A stretch of DNA of 64,000 bases. Source: an uncultured Verrucomicrobiota bacterium (GTDB lineage: Bacteria; Verrucomicrobiota; Verrucomicrobiia; Limisphaerales; UBA9464). Location: contig CAIXUG010000085.1 of assembly GCA_903922605.1 (NCBI GenBank), forward strand, positions 55,536 through 119,535, given 5' to 3'. Under the pieces are notes generated by a model. The model made no database searches. It was not told the origin of the DNA and was given only the letters and a program-made list of their open reading frames with translations. Below, piece by piece: positions 1-9,019 of the stretch. A program made the translations under genes and the position numbers. How positions within the stretch are numbered: position 1 is the stretch's first letter; the number at the start of each line of letters is the position of its first letter.

Positions 1-330
1 AGCCAGAATTTCCGTCTTCGCCGGAGCACTGGCCACGGGTGCAGGCATTTTCGCCGGTTTGGCGAGGGCCACCGCCTCTTTCGTCTCGCTGACGGCCGGA
101 GCTGCTTTTGCCTTGGGCTGGGCTTGGGCCACCTTGGCTTCGGTCTGGGGGAGCGTGGGAGGAGTCGACGGCGCGGCCTTGACGGTTTTCTTGGCGGGTC
201 GGGTTACCGGAGTGGCGGCGGGGGAACTGGGTTTGGGGCCAGGGCCAGAAGCCGGCGAACCCGGTTTGGACGGAGTCTTCACCGGGGCGGAGAGTCGGCG
301 GTCTGCGCGCCGGGTGCAACGGTTTTGCAA
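1..330 (-). CDS. Ala/Pro/Lys-rich hypothetical protein, N-terminal part
   Basis: An open frame on the minus strand runs off the left edge with no stop. Read from a TTG at 330 it begins LQNRCTRRADRRLSAP and continues as a Pro/Ala/Lys-rich, probably disordered chain (GPGPKPSSPAATPV, KAAPSTPPTLPQTEAKV, AKPAKMPAPVASAPAK). An in-frame GTG at 282 is an equally possible start, and the frame stays open further upstream without an ATG. Such segments occur as linkers in many unrelated proteins, so no function can be assigned from this part. It is divergent from the sulfur-relay operon that starts about 50 bp away. The overlapping plus-strand frames here are Gly/Arg-rich shadows. Confidence 0.45.
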   Translation of the reverse strand, partial: MQNRCTRRADRRLSAPVKTPSKPGSPASGPGPKPSSPAATPVTRPAKKTVKAAPSTPPTLPQTEAKVAQAQPKAKAAPAVSETKEAVALAKPAKMPAPVASAPAKTEILA

Positions 331-381
331 TGTCGATTGCGGCTTGGAGCAGGACCAACCAGCGGCTATCTCTGGTGCATC

Positions 382-699
382 GTGTCGCTGAGAGGAAAAA
401 AACTGGGCGTGCTGCTTTCGGGAAAACCGGAGGCGGCACCGTTCACGCACGGGGTGAAGTTTGCGGCGGCAGCGCTCGCGGCCGGTTGCGATGTCTATCT
501 TTATTGCATCGACGACGCGGTGTCAGGCGTGACCCGCGCCGATCTTCAGGCCTTGCGCGGCCAGGGCCTCAAACTCTACGCCTGCGCCTACGGTGCCCAC
601 CGGCGGGCAATCCCGGTGAACGCCGCCGCCGCCTTCGCGGGACTGACCGTCGTCAGCGATCTCGTGGCGGGGACGGAGCGCTTCGTGAGCTTCAACTGA
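382..699 (+). CDS. DsrE/TusD-like sulfur-relay protein
   Basis: This 105-residue protein has the DsrE fold: a first strand (KKLGVLLSG), helix, second strand (DVYLYCID), and the segment LYACAYGAHRRAI with Cys68. That Cys lines up by eye with the persulfide-carrying Cys of E. coli TusD (LNICVAAALRRG). DsrE-family subunits pass sulfane sulfur between proteins for tRNA thiolation or sulfur oxidation. The start is GTG at 382 because the later GTG at 409 would remove most of the first beta strand, although 409 has the better purine-rich upstream sequence (agagga). It is the first gene of three; the next starts 1 nt after its stop. Family call is fairly firm, the biological substrate is not known. 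Confidence 0.7.
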   Translation: MSLRGKKLGVLLSGKPEAAPFTHGVKFAAAALAAGCDVYLYCIDDAVSGVTRADLQALRGQGLKLYACAYGAHRRAIPVNAAAAFAGLTVVSDLVAGTERFVSFN

Positions 700-700
700 C

Positions 701-1051
701 ATGAACCCCCGTCTGCTCCTGCTCGTCTCCAGCGATCCGCGCACCAGTGCGCGCCCGGCGGAAGCCATCCGCATCGCCGCCGGTGTGGGCACTTGGAAAA
801 AGACGGACGTGACGCTGTATCTGCAAGGGCCCGCTGTGCTCGCCCTCGGCGAATGGGTGGACGAACTGGTGGACGAGGACAATTTCACGCGCTACCTGCC
901 CATCGTCGGTGAATTTGGCCGTCCCATCTACGTGCAGCGTGGGTCCAAGGAGCTGGCCGACCTCGGCGATACCACCCACGTTTTTGAGGAAATTGACGGC
1001 ACGCGGCTCGCCGAGCTGGCGGCACAGTCCAACTACGTCCTCCGCTTCTGA
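701..1051 (+). CDS. DsrF/TusC-like sulfur-relay subunit
   Basis: A 116-residue protein from ATG 701. The N-terminus (RLLLLVSSDPRTSARPAEAIRIAAG) and the strand DVTLYLQGPAV match the DsrE/DsrF fold, in which an early helix follows the first strand. It contains no cysteine, as expected for the non-catalytic partner in DsrEFH/TusBCD hexamers. It lies between the catalytic DsrE-like gene (1 nt upstream) and a very short DsrH-like gene (2 nt downstream), so the three are probably co-translated and form a complex. TusC versus DsrF orthology cannot be settled by eye, and a generic DsrE-like protein is possible. Confidence 0.6.
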   Translation: MNPRLLLLVSSDPRTSARPAEAIRIAAGVGTWKKTDVTLYLQGPAVLALGEWVDELVDEDNFTRYLPIVGEFGRPIYVQRGSKELADLGDTTHVFEEIDGTRLAELAAQSNYVLRF

Positions 1052-1053
1052 CC

Positions 1054-1233
1054 ATGCCCAAGCAGCTTCACATCCTCACGCAGCCCGCCGATGAACTCGC
1101 CCGCAGCCTGATCAAGGAACAGCGCAAATCACCGGAATGCGAAGTCGAGGTCGTGGACCTGACGCTGCCGGAGCCGGATTACACGGCGCTGGTGGAAAAG
1201 GTGTTCGCAGCCGATTCGGTCGCGACTTGGTAA
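1054..1233 (+). CDS. Short DsrH/TusB-like protein
   Basis: A 59-residue frame (ATG 1054, TAA 1231-1233) that starts 2 nt after the preceding stop. It begins KQLHILTQPADELARSLI and ends VEKVFAADSVATW. DsrH/TusB proteins are short, start with a LHIL-type strand and commonly end in a 'D.V..W' motif, which fits. Its only Cys is in the middle (PECEVEV), not near the C-terminus. The gene completes a three-subunit DsrE-F-H set. It is shorter than usual TusB proteins (about 95 residues), so it may be a minimal form with a helix missing. The assignment rests on position plus the terminal motif. Confidence 0.55.
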   Translation: MPKQLHILTQPADELARSLIKEQRKSPECEVEVVDLTLPEPDYTALVEKVFAADSVATW

Positions 1234-1253
1234 TTCCCCGCGACGGACCAGAT

Positions 1254-2222
1254 TCAGGAGGTATAAAACGTCGGTGGTGGCGTGACGGGCGGCGATACCG
1301 TGGCCGTCTTCGGAGCCGGCGACAGGGTATTTGGCGTCGCCTGGGCGGCCATCAGCTGCGCAAGCAGCGGCGAGGAAGGGGGCATGAGCGTCACCCGACC
1401 TTCGGAGTGCAGGATCTTTTGCGTCTCCAGCACGGCGAACAGGGCAGTGGCCACTTCCGCGTCCTGGGAAATCTTGTCCAAGGCGGCCCCCACGATGTGA
1501 GGGCGCATGGCGCTGGCCTTGGCAAACTCCACCGCCGCCTGCCGGTCCGCCGTGCTGGTGATGATGCTGACCTGGTTGGCGCCGTCCTGCTTGATCGCGG
1601 AGGTCACCTGCCGGAGCCGGTTCACCACCTTGCTCTCGATCTGCTTGATCATGGCGACATCGCGGAAGTGAACCTTCCGGATGTACACGGAGCCGAGCTT
1701 GTAGCCCCACTCATGCGACTTGGGTGAAACTTCCGCCCGCACCGTGCTGCTCATGGCGTGGCGGTTGATCAGCATGTCGGCCAGTGGCAGGTTGCTGAGG
1801 CAGCGCACGGTCGAGTTGCTCACATTGGCCGCCAGCGAGCCGCGCGGATCGGTGTTCTTGAAGAGGTAGGACACCGGATCGCTGATGAACATCTCGTACC
1901 AGATGCCGATGCCCATGGGCGCGCCTTCCTCGGAGTTCACGGGCTGGCTGCGGAGGTATTCCTGGTCCAGCCGCATGTCGAGGACGTGGCGGGTGCCCAT
2001 CCAGTTCACGATCAGGGCGCGCCAGCCCATCCGGGTGATCAGGAAGTGCAGGCCCGGCTCGTCAATGGTGGCCACCACCTTGCCGAAGAGCATGTACACG
2101 AAGCAGCGGCGCTCCGGCACGACTGCGTAGAGCCCCAACAGACGGGCCAGCACCAGCAGCGCGGGCATGATGACAAATCCGGCGAAAAAGGTGACGCCGG
2201 CGGCGATCAGGAAGGGAATCAT
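1254..2222 (-). CDS. SPFH/band-7 membrane protein (second gene)
   Basis: A 322-residue protein with an N-terminal membrane segment (FLIAAGVTFFAGFVIMPALL), followed by an SPFH-type region: VVPERRCFVYMLFGKVVATIDEPGLHFL, then a beta-rich part and a helix-rich C-terminal half with IKQIESKVVNRLRQVTSAIKQDGANQ. Band-7 proteins form large oligomers at membranes and often regulate proteases or membrane microdomains. The last ~40 residues are Pro/Thr-rich. Its ATG overlaps the stop of the upstream SPFH gene by 4 nt (ATGA), so the pair is translationally coupled and may form a hetero-oligomer, as HflK/HflC do. It is not close enough by eye to call HflC. It is convergent with the DsrE operon, 20 bp apart. 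Confidence 0.7.
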   Translation of the reverse strand: MIPFLIAAGVTFFAGFVIMPALLVLARLLGLYAVVPERRCFVYMLFGKVVATIDEPGLHFLITRMGWRALIVNWMGTRHVLDMRLDQEYLRSQPVNSEEGAPMGIGIWYEMFISDPVSYLFKNTDPRGSLAANVSNSTVRCLSNLPLADMLINRHAMSSTVRAEVSPKSHEWGYKLGSVYIRKVHFRDVAMIKQIESKVVNRLRQVTSAIKQDGANQVSIITSTADRQAAVEFAKASAMRPHIVGAALDKISQDAEVATALFAVLETQKILHSEGRVTLMPPSSPLLAQLMAAQATPNTLSPAPKTATVSPPVTPPPTFYTS

Positions 2223-3220
2223 AGCTTGGCCTCCACAAAGATTTTCTGAGCCTTGTCGAACAGCGACAGGCGGACGTTGCGAACGTAGGCGGCCAGCACA
2301 CCGGAACCGCTGCGCTTCAGCTCGCCGAGCTGTTCGGCCTGGCGCATCAGCGGCTCGACCTCCGCCTGGGCGCGCAGCGTCTCGATTTCCACCGCCCGGC
2401 GTGACTGGACGATCTTCTGATCCGCCCCGGCCTGGGCCAGACTGATGTCGGACGACACCTGGTTATACGCGGTGTTGATGGCTGCCAGCGCCGACTCGAC
2501 CTCCGGCGGCGGGTCAATCCCGGTGATCAGCGAGGCGTCCAGCACCATGCCGTAGCGCGCCGCCGAGGAGCGGCATTCCCGGTCCATGTGCTCGTTGAGG
2601 TCGCGCATGTTCTTGCGGATGTCATTGATGGAGATGCCGGTCACGATCGTGGCATCCGGCCCACCAATCGCCGGGACTGCGACCGCCAACGTGGACGGAT
2701 GCGGCGCCTCAAAGTTGGCGATACGCTCACGGAGCACCGAGACGAAGTAGCCCATGACGTGGGCGATCGGGCGCTTCACACCAAAGAGATACGCATAGAG
2801 ATTCCGCTCCGAAACGCGGTAGCGGATCTGGCCGGTAAGGCCGGTGTTCAGCTGATCCTTGGTGACCGCCTCCAGGATCGTGCCGCGACCGTTGGCCGAG
2901 ACGTCCATCGGGTCCCAGGCCATGTTTACGGTCTCCGTGGCGATGGAGACCTTGTAAACCCGCTCCCAGGGCCAGCGGAAGTACGGCCCGCCCGGCGGAA
3001 TGACGCGCACTTGTGGATACGTGTAGCGCAGCTTTTCGTCGGCGGTGAGCGGTTCGGAAATAGGATCGTCCGCCGTCGTCTGCTCGCCCACCCGCTGGGC
3101 GCGGCCAAAGCTCGTTTTCACGGCGCGCTCGTTCTGGTTGACCGTGTAGAGGCCAGCCACGACGTAGCGGACGAGAAACCAAGCCACGAACCCGAAGAGA
3201 CAGCCGGCAAGGATATTCAT
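2219..3220 (-). CDS. SPFH/band-7 membrane protein (first gene)
   Basis: A 333-residue protein from ATG 3220. One transmembrane segment follows immediately (NILAGCLFGFVAWFLVRYVV), then the typical SPFH entry YTVNQNERAVKTSFGRAQRV, a region with PPGGPYFRWPWERVYKVSI, and a long C-terminal coiled-coil-like helix (AGADQKIVQSRRAVEIETLRAQAEVEPLMRQAEQL, in two stretches). The frame extends to an ATG at 3280, but 3220 puts the membrane anchor at the very N-terminus as in relatives. The gene overlaps the second SPFH gene by 4 nt. A partner of HflK/prohibitin type is the closest general description. The protease or cargo it acts on is not visible from the neighbourhood. Confidence 0.7.
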   Translation of the reverse strand: MNILAGCLFGFVAWFLVRYVVAGLYTVNQNERAVKTSFGRAQRVGEQTTADDPISEPLTADEKLRYTYPQVRVIPPGGPYFRWPWERVYKVSIATETVNMAWDPMDVSANGRGTILEAVTKDQLNTGLTGQIRYRVSERNLYAYLFGVKRPIAHVMGYFVSVLRERIANFEAPHPSTLAVAVPAIGGPDATIVTGISINDIRKNMRDLNEHMDRECRSSAARYGMVLDASLITGIDPPPEVESALAAINTAYNQVSSDISLAQAGADQKIVQSRRAVEIETLRAQAEVEPLMRQAEQLGELKRSGSGVLAAYVRNVRLSLFDKAQKIFVEAKL

Positions 3221-3388
3221 AATTGGACGGACGCTTGTTACTCCCATCGGAGGATGCCCCCAAGTGGAATCTCCCGACATCTGTGTAACCGGGTCCCAGC
3301 TCCAAGGTAACAGAGAACCGGGCAGTGTATCAGCTTGCTCGAATTCCCATTTGGCAAGGACAGCGCGCTGGGCGTCGTCTCTACCGCA

Positions 3389-3506
3389 GTAGGTCAGGCT
3401 GCCAGCCTGACAGGTATGGCGGGCTGGCAGCCCGCCGATAGCGACCGCGCAGTGCCCGACGGGCTGGAAGCCCGCCGTACGGTGTCGGGCCAGCGGCCCG
3501 ACCTAC
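3389..3506. repeat. Nested palindromic intergenic repeat (REP-like)
   Basis: Four adjacent inverted repeats lie between the SPFH pair and the downstream end of the kinase gene. They are GTCAGGCTG/CAGCCTGAC (3393-3411), GGCGGGCTG/CAGCCCGCC (3418-3436), a GGGCT-ggа-AGCCC type stem around 3461-3473, and GTCGGGCC/GGCCCGAC (3484-3502). The whole block is enclosed by gtaggtc (3389) and gacctac (ending 3506), so it could fold as one multi-arm structure. The pattern is like bacterial REP/BIME elements. Its copy number elsewhere cannot be seen from here. Confidence 0.7.
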
Positions 3507-3508
3507 TA

Positions 3509-5536
3509 TCAGGCCAGGACGGCGCGCAATTTCTCACGGAGCAGTTCGGCGGTGAAGGGCTTCTGCAGAAACCCGGCCAGCCCGCGTCCCAGGAAACGCT
3601 GCAAGGCCTCCTGCTCGCTGAAGCCGCTCATGAGCACCACCCGCATCTCCGGCTTGATCGCCCGGATACGCCGGAAGGCCTCCTCGCCATCCATCATGGG
3701 CATGGTGAGATCCAGCAGGACCATTGCGATGCGCTCCTGATGCTGCTGGAACAGCCCGAGCGCCTCGGCTCCATTGCGGGCCTGAAGCACCTCGAACCCG
3801 AGGAACTCCATCATTTTCACGGCGATGCCGCGGACCGAATCGTCATCGTCCACCACGAGAGCGAGGCCGGAACCGCGCCAGCCGGAAGTCTCGTGGGCAG
3901 CGGCATGGCTTTCCTCGTCGCTTCGGGTGGAGACGGGCAGCAGCACCTTGAAGGTCGTTCCCTTGCCCGCCTCACTGTACACCTTCACCCCGCCCCGATG
4001 CCCACGGATGATGCCGAGGACGGCGGCCAACCCCAGACCGCGCCCGGTAAACTTCGTGCTGAAGAACGGCTCGAAGATGCGTCCCAGTTTGTCGGGCGGA
4101 ATGCCGCAGCCATTGTCACCCACCTCCAGAAACACGTAATCACCCACCGCCAATTCCGGCGTACCCAGGGTGTGGTCCAGATAATTGCGGTCCGCGAGCA
4201 ACCGGCCGGTCTGGATCCGGATGACCCCGGCTTTTCCTTCCAGGGCTTCCGAGGCGTTGATGACCAGATTCATGACGATCTGGCGGAGTTGGCTGGCATC
4301 GGCCTTCACCCGGGGGAGCTGTTCCGCCAGCTCATAGGAAAGCACGGCCGACTTGCTGATCGAGCTTTGCAGCAGGAACACGGATTCCCGCACCAGAAGG
4401 CTCAGATCAATGGGTTCGACTACGAACCGCCCCTTCCCCGCGTAGGCCAGGAGCTGATGGCACAAATCGCCTGCCTGCATGGCCGCCTGCTGGATCTGGT
4501 CCAGATGCCCCGCCAACTGCGAGGCCGGGTCCATCTGCATCCTGGCCAGCGAAGCATTGCCCACCACTCCGGTGAGCAGGTTGTTGAAGTCATGGGCAAT
4601 CCCGCCGGCCAGCACGCCAAGGCTCTCCAGCTTCTGCGTTTCCAGCATTTTGCGCTCGATCAGCTGGCGCTCGGTCTCCGCCTGCTTGCGCGTCGTGATG
4701 TCGATAAACGCCCCGACCGCGCCCCGGATCTTCTTTTCGCCATCACGCAGGGGGGCGGCGTATGCCAGCAGGTGCAGCACGCTGCCGTCTTCGAAGCGCA
4801 CCTCTTCCTCCATGTCCCGGATGACCTCATCATTGGCGGCGGCCAGCTGCATGGGCAGCTGATCGGGCGGCACCAGCTCGCCCGCCACATAGACCTGAAA
4901 ATGTTTCGGCACTTCGGCACGTCCGGCGGAGAGGGAAACGTTGCCCCCTTCCGAAGAACGCAGGAGCCGGTGCAGCGCGGTGTTGGCACGGATGTGCCGG
5001 CATTCCCGGTCGGAAGCGATGCCGATGCCGACCGGCAGGACGTTCAGCAGCGTTTCCAGCTCCTCGACCCGGTGCTGAAGGGCGGCGTTAAGATGTCGGA
5101 CCTCCTCCTCGGCCCACTTGCGCTCCTCGACCTCGGATCGCAGCTCCTCATTGAGCCGCATCGCGCCGGGCAGCGCCATGGCGCGCGGCAGCACCCGCAC
5201 CACCGCCACGACCGTGGTCCAGGCAGCAACCCCGGCAAACAGCTTGATCAGGGCGGAAAACCGGTACCACGGCTGCCAGAACAGGCTGGCATCCACCAGA
5301 AATAACAGGCCGCAGACGAGGATGAAGGTCGCAAACAACCAGTAAAGGCGCGGGAAATACAGGTCACGGCGGCGGATGACGTAGCAGAGAATGCAGGCTG
5401 CCATCGCCATGAAGGCGCCAAAAAGCAGCAGATCCGCTCCGACCTGGACCCAGCCATGCGTCTTGGTCCACGCAGGCCCATGCCACGGCGGCGTGAACCC
5501 GTCGGTGCCAAGCAGTTCACTGGAAAGAGCCATCAT
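3509..5536 (-). CDS. Hybrid histidine kinase with ethylene-receptor-like membrane sensor
   Basis: A 675-residue protein. Three membrane helices (about residues 33-55, 62-85, 93-115) resemble the ethylene-receptor sensor: GADLLLFGAFMAMA, YFPRLYWLFATFILVCG and a third helix ending VRVLPRAMALP. A short coiled coil and one PAS-type domain (about 155-280) follow, then the phosphoacceptor helix with GGIAHDFNNLL (His near 312), an ATPase domain (N box VMNLVINASEAL, G boxes DNGCGIPP and GRGLGLAAV), and a C-terminal receiver with VVDDDDSV, phospho-Asp in VLLDLTMP and Lys in LQKPF. The copper-ligand Cys is present but the His four positions later is Phe, so ethylene or copper binding is doubtful. Two ATGs (5536, 5533) can start it. 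It is divergent from the next kinase. Confidence 0.85.
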   Translation of the reverse strand: MMALSSELLGTDGFTPPWHGPAWTKTHGWVQVGADLLLFGAFMAMAACILCYVIRRRDLYFPRLYWLFATFILVCGLLFLVDASLFWQPWYRFSALIKLFAGVAAWTTVVAVVRVLPRAMALPGAMRLNEELRSEVEERKWAEEEVRHLNAALQHRVEELETLLNVLPVGIGIASDRECRHIRANTALHRLLRSSEGGNVSLSAGRAEVPKHFQVYVAGELVPPDQLPMQLAAANDEVIRDMEEEVRFEDGSVLHLLAYAAPLRDGEKKIRGAVGAFIDITTRKQAETERQLIERKMLETQKLESLGVLAGGIAHDFNNLLTGVVGNASLARMQMDPASQLAGHLDQIQQAAMQAGDLCHQLLAYAGKGRFVVEPIDLSLLVRESVFLLQSSISKSAVLSYELAEQLPRVKADASQLRQIVMNLVINASEALEGKAGVIRIQTGRLLADRNYLDHTLGTPELAVGDYVFLEVGDNGCGIPPDKLGRIFEPFFSTKFTGRGLGLAAVLGIIRGHRGGVKVYSEAGKGTTFKVLLPVSTRSDEESHAAAHETSGWRGSGLALVVDDDDSVRGIAVKMMEFLGFEVLQARNGAEALGLFQQHQERIAMVLLDLTMPMMDGEEAFRRIRAIKPEMRVVLMSGFSEQEALQRFLGRGLAGFLQKPFTAELLREKLRAVLA

Positions 5537-5760
5537 GACAGATTGGGCTGTGGATGGACCGCCTCATACCGCAGGCGCTATCTGTTATCAGGCCCATCTG
5601 CCCGTTGCCGATTTATAATGGAAATCTTCATCACCGCAGCACAAAAGAAAAGGCTACCGGGGAACCTGAAAACGCAAAGGTGAGACTTGCCCTCCCAGCC
5701 GGTCTCACAGCGGCACTCCCGTCCTAAATCACCACATCGGCAAAATCGGGTGAAACTGAA

Positions 5761-5778
5761 GCAAATCGGGGGATTTGC
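5761..5778. promoter_or_regulatory. Inverted repeat upstream of second hybrid kinase
   Basis: A perfect 7-bp inverted repeat, GCAAATC/GATTTGC with a 4-nt spacer, lies 33 bp before the ATG at 5811 in the 274-bp divergent region between two kinase genes. It could be an operator or a 5'-UTR hairpin. No clear -35/-10 pair is seen beside it. Confidence 0.25.
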
Positions 5779-5810
5779 CTATGTCTCCCGTTTCCCCTAC
5801 CAAGTAGGCG

Positions 5811-8800
5811 ATGGCCGAGGACAAATGTCCCACAAAGCCGCACCCCGGCATTGCCGCGTGCCGGCTGCGGGCATTGCCTTTGATCTTAACCCTTCTGGCC
5901 GCAACGGTTGCACCGGCAAGGGCCGTCGAAACGCCGCCCCTCCTGACCAATGTTCTCCAAGTTCTGCGGCTGCGCGCTGGCGAAGCCAGAGCCGGCTTTC
6001 CCGTGCGCCTGGAAGGAGTGGTGACCTATTCCTCGAAGGAGATGCGCCTTGCGTTTGTTCAGGACGCCACAGGAGGGGTGCCGGTGGAAAACAACTCTGA
6101 CCTGGCGTTGGAATTTGGCCAGCAGGTCGCGCTGGAGGGACGCACCGATCGCGGACTTTTTGCCCCGGTGATCCGGCAGGTCGTTTCCAAATCGCTCGGG
6201 CCAGGCGACCTGCCCCCACCCCGGCATCCCACAGCGGACGAGCTGCAAACCGGCCGAGTGGACAGCCAGTGGTGCGAGATCGAAGGCACGGTCCGCTCGG
6301 TTTCCTACGAACCCGGCTCGCTGACTCTTGAGCTTTCCGTGGAGAACCGGCGCTTGCAGGCCGTGTGCCGGCATGGGCAGGAGGTCAACCCTGAAGATTG
6401 GGTCGAGGCACGGGTCCGGGTTCGGGGCGTTGCCGGCTCCCACTTCAACGGCCGGCAGCAGTTCGTCGGCCCCCTGCTGCTGGTGCCCAACCTAGGGCAA
6501 ATCAGCGTGCTGCAATTGCCCCGGGGCAACCCGTTTCTATTGCCGGTCACGACTTTGGGTGACATCGGCCGTTATCTTTCGCAGCACACACCCGGTGAGC
6601 GCATCCATGTACAGGGGGCGGTCACCCTCTTCGTGCCCGGACACGCACTCTATGTTCAGGACCAGACCGGGTCCATCGAGGTCCGCACCACGCAGCGGAC
6701 CCCCTTGGAAACGGGCGACCGGGTGGACGTCATCGGCTTTTACCAGCAGGAGAAGAACTCCATCGTGATCGAGGACGGCAACTTCCGCCGCCTCGGCAAC
6801 GGGGCGCCTCTGATCGCCAGGGCCGCCGCGCCCGCCGATTTGCATGACGGACGGCTCGAATCGGAACTGGTCACCATCGAAGCCACGCTCCAAGGCTCAC
6901 AACGCGCCACCACCTCGCAACTGCTCCTGCTGCAGACGGACGCTTCCGTCTTCAACGCCCGGCTCTACGGCACCAACGCCTTGGCGGAAATGGCGGCCGG
7001 CAGCCGGGTGAAAGCCACCGGCATCTTCCATTCCACGGCCAATTCACTGCTCCCCGGACTTTCGTTTGAGCTGCTGTTGCGCTCTCCGGCCGATGTGGAG
7101 GTGGTTTCCTCCCCGTCCTGGTGGGATAGCAGGCACATCCTCTGGGTCACTGCGGGCATATTGCTGCTGGGCGTCCTGATCCTTATACGGGCAGTGGAGC
7201 TTGCCCGCACGAATGCCCGGCTGGAACAGCGGGTCAGCAAGCGCACCGGGGAGCTGCAAAAGGCCAAAGAATCCGCCGAGACGGCCAATGAGGCCAAGAG
7301 CGAGTTTCTCGCCACCATGAGCCATGAGATCCGCACGCCGATGAACGCCATCATCGGCATGAGCGGGCTGCTGCTCGACACTCCGCTCAATGCCGAGCAG
7401 AAGGAATTCACCGAGACGGTGCGCGGCAGCGCCGAAGCCCTCCTCGCCATCATCAACGAGATCCTCGACTTCTCCAAGATTGAGGCCGGTAAGCTGACGT
7501 TTGAAACGGTGGATTTCGACCTGCGTGAAGTGGTGGAAACGACCATGGAACTGCTCGCCGGTGCCACCGCCAACAGGCAGATCGAACTTGCCTGCCTGAT
7601 CGATGACGGGGTTCCCACCCGCTTGCGCGGCGATCCCGGGCGCCTGCGGCAGATCCTGCTCAACCTGACCGGCAACGCCGTGAAGTTCACCCGGCACGGC
7701 GAGGTGTTTGTCCGGGTCAGCCTCGAGGGCGGAAGCGAAACGGATGCCCTGCTCCGCTTTGAGATCAAAGACACCGGCATCGGCATCCCCGCCGAGGCGC
7801 AGGCGCGGCTCTTCCAGCCCTTCAGCCAGGCGGACGGCTCGACCACCCGGAAGTATGGCGGCACCGGGCTCGGGCTGGTGATCTCCCGGCGTCTCGCGGA
7901 GATGATGCACGGCCAGATCGGCTTCCAGAGCGAACCCGGACGCGGCTCGCTCTTCTGGTTCACCGCGCGGCTGTCTCGGCAGCTGCAGGGCCCCACCCCT
8001 GCGGCCGCCCGGAACTTCGAAAACGTTCACACCCTGATTGTGGACGACAACGCCACGAACCGCGCCATCCTCGAACGCCAGCTGGCCTCCTGGCACATGC
8101 CGACGGAGAGTGCGGCGACGGCCACCGAAGCGTTGTTGCGGCTGCGCGAGGCCAGTGCCGCCGGACAGCCGTTCCGCCTGGCCCTGCTCGACATGGAGAT
8201 GCCGTACATGGACGGCCTGACCCTCGCGGAAGCCATCCGGAGTGACAGCACCATCACCGCGCCGCGGATGATATTGCAGACGTCCGTTTGCGACCGGACG
8301 CAGCCCGCCGACATCCGGCGTGCCGGCATCGCCGCCTGCGTGACCAAGCCGGTCCGGTTGTCCGACCTGGGCGACTGCATCGACCGCGTGCTCAAGTCCA
8401 ACGGCAGCGCCACATCCGCGGAACCAACGGCAACCCGCGCCCGCCCGGCCACTCCCGCCAAAGCGATCCCGGCCATCCATCATCTGCGCGTGCTGCTGGC
8501 CGAGGACAACTCGGTGAACCAGAGACTCACCCAGCTGCAGCTGAAAAAAATCGGCTATCAGTCGGACGTCGCCGGGAACGGCATTGAGGTGCTCGAAGCC
8601 CTGCAGCGCCAGGGTTACGACCTCATCCTCATGGACTGCCAGATGCCCGAGCTGGATGGCTACGACACCGCGCAGCGGCTCCGCTCCAATCCGCGACTGG
8701 CCCCGCATAACCGTCACCCGGTCCGCATCGTCGCGCTCACGGCGGATGCCATGGATCGCAACCGTGAAAAGTGCCAGGCCGCAGGGATGGACGGCTACCT

Positions 8801-8885
8801 GACCAAGCCGGTCCGGATCGAACTGTTGCAGGCGGCCCTCGCCGAAGCTGAGCAACTGTTGGAGGATAATAAGGCATTGGTGTAG
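5811..8885 (+). CDS. Large hybrid sensor histidine kinase with two receiver domains
   Basis: A 1024-residue protein. The N-terminus carries a signal-like hydrophobic stretch ([18 protein letters not shown]), then about 390 residues of beta-rich periplasmic domain with OB-fold-like repeats ([37 protein letters not shown]). One transmembrane helix (about 440-460) follows, then a coiled coil and the HisKA box [14 protein letters not shown] (His near 506). The ATPase domain has [17 protein letters not shown] and [10 protein letters not shown]. Receiver 1 ([11 protein letters not shown], Asp in LALLDMEMP) and receiver 2 ([10 protein letters not shown], Asp in LILMDCQMP, Lys in LTKPV) close the protein. 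This is BarA/TodS-style architecture. Signal and output are unknown; no DNA-binding response regulator is adjacent, so output probably passes through a separate phosphotransfer protein. Confidence 0.85.
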   Translation: MAEDKCPTKPHPGIAACRLRALPLILTLLAATVAPARAVETPPLLTNVLQVLRLRAGEARAGFPVRLEGVVTYSSKEMRLAFVQDATGGVPVENNSDLALEFGQQVALEGRTDRGLFAPVIRQVVSKSLGPGDLPPPRHPTADELQTGRVDSQWCEIEGTVRSVSYEPGSLTLELSVENRRLQAVCRHGQEVNPEDWVEARVRVRGVAGSHFNGRQQFVGPLLLVPNLGQISVLQLPRGNPFLLPVTTLGDIGRYLSQHTPGERIHVQGAVTLFVPGHALYVQDQTGSIEVRTTQRTPLETGDRVDVIGFYQQEKNSIVIEDGNFRRLGNGAPLIARAAAPADLHDGRLESELVTIEATLQGSQRATTSQLLLLQTDASVFNARLYGTNALAEMAAGSRVKATGIFHSTANSLLPGLSFELLLRSPADVEVVSSPSWWDSRHILWVTAGILLLGVLILIRAVELARTNARLEQRVSKRTGELQKAKESAETANEAKSEFLATMSHEIRTPMNAIIGMSGLLLDTPLNAEQKEFTETVRGSAEALLAIINEILDFSKIEAGKLTFETVDFDLREVVETTMELLAGATANRQIELACLIDDGVPTRLRGDPGRLRQILLNLTGNAVKFTRHGEVFVRVSLEGGSETDALLRFEIKDTGIGIPAEAQARLFQPFSQADGSTTRKYGGTGLGLVISRRLAEMMHGQIGFQSEPGRGSLFWFTARLSRQLQGPTPAAARNFENVHTLIVDDNATNRAILERQLASWHMPTESAATATEALLRLREASAAGQPFRLALLDMEMPYMDGLTLAEAIRSDSTITAPRMILQTSVCDRTQPADIRRAGIAACVTKPVRLSDLGDCIDRVLKSNGSATSAEPTATRARPATPAKAIPAIHHLRVLLAEDNSVNQRLTQLQLKKIGYQSDVAGNGIEVLEALQRQGYDLILMDCQMPELDGYDTAQRLRSNPRLAPHNRHPVRIVALTADAMDRNREKCQAAGMDGYLTKPVRIELLQAALAEAEQLLEDNKALV

Positions 8886-9019
8886 GGACGGCACGCACCA
8901 GCCCTACCAAACTGCCGTCTCCTTCAACGAATCCGTCTAATAATGACCGGTGCGCCTCCCGCGGCCCTCTGGAGAGCGGTCGGCTTCCAAATTCTTCCGG
9001 TGGCGCTTCGGGAATAGCC

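Noticed and set aside
3335..5305. 656-codon plus-strand frame opposite the first hybrid kinase
   Set aside because: His/Gln/Leu-rich shadow; the minus strand has complete kinase and receiver motifs.
7044..8894. 616-codon minus-strand frame opposite the second hybrid kinase
   Set aside because: Shadow of the coding strand; no motifs and it crosses domain boundaries of the real protein.
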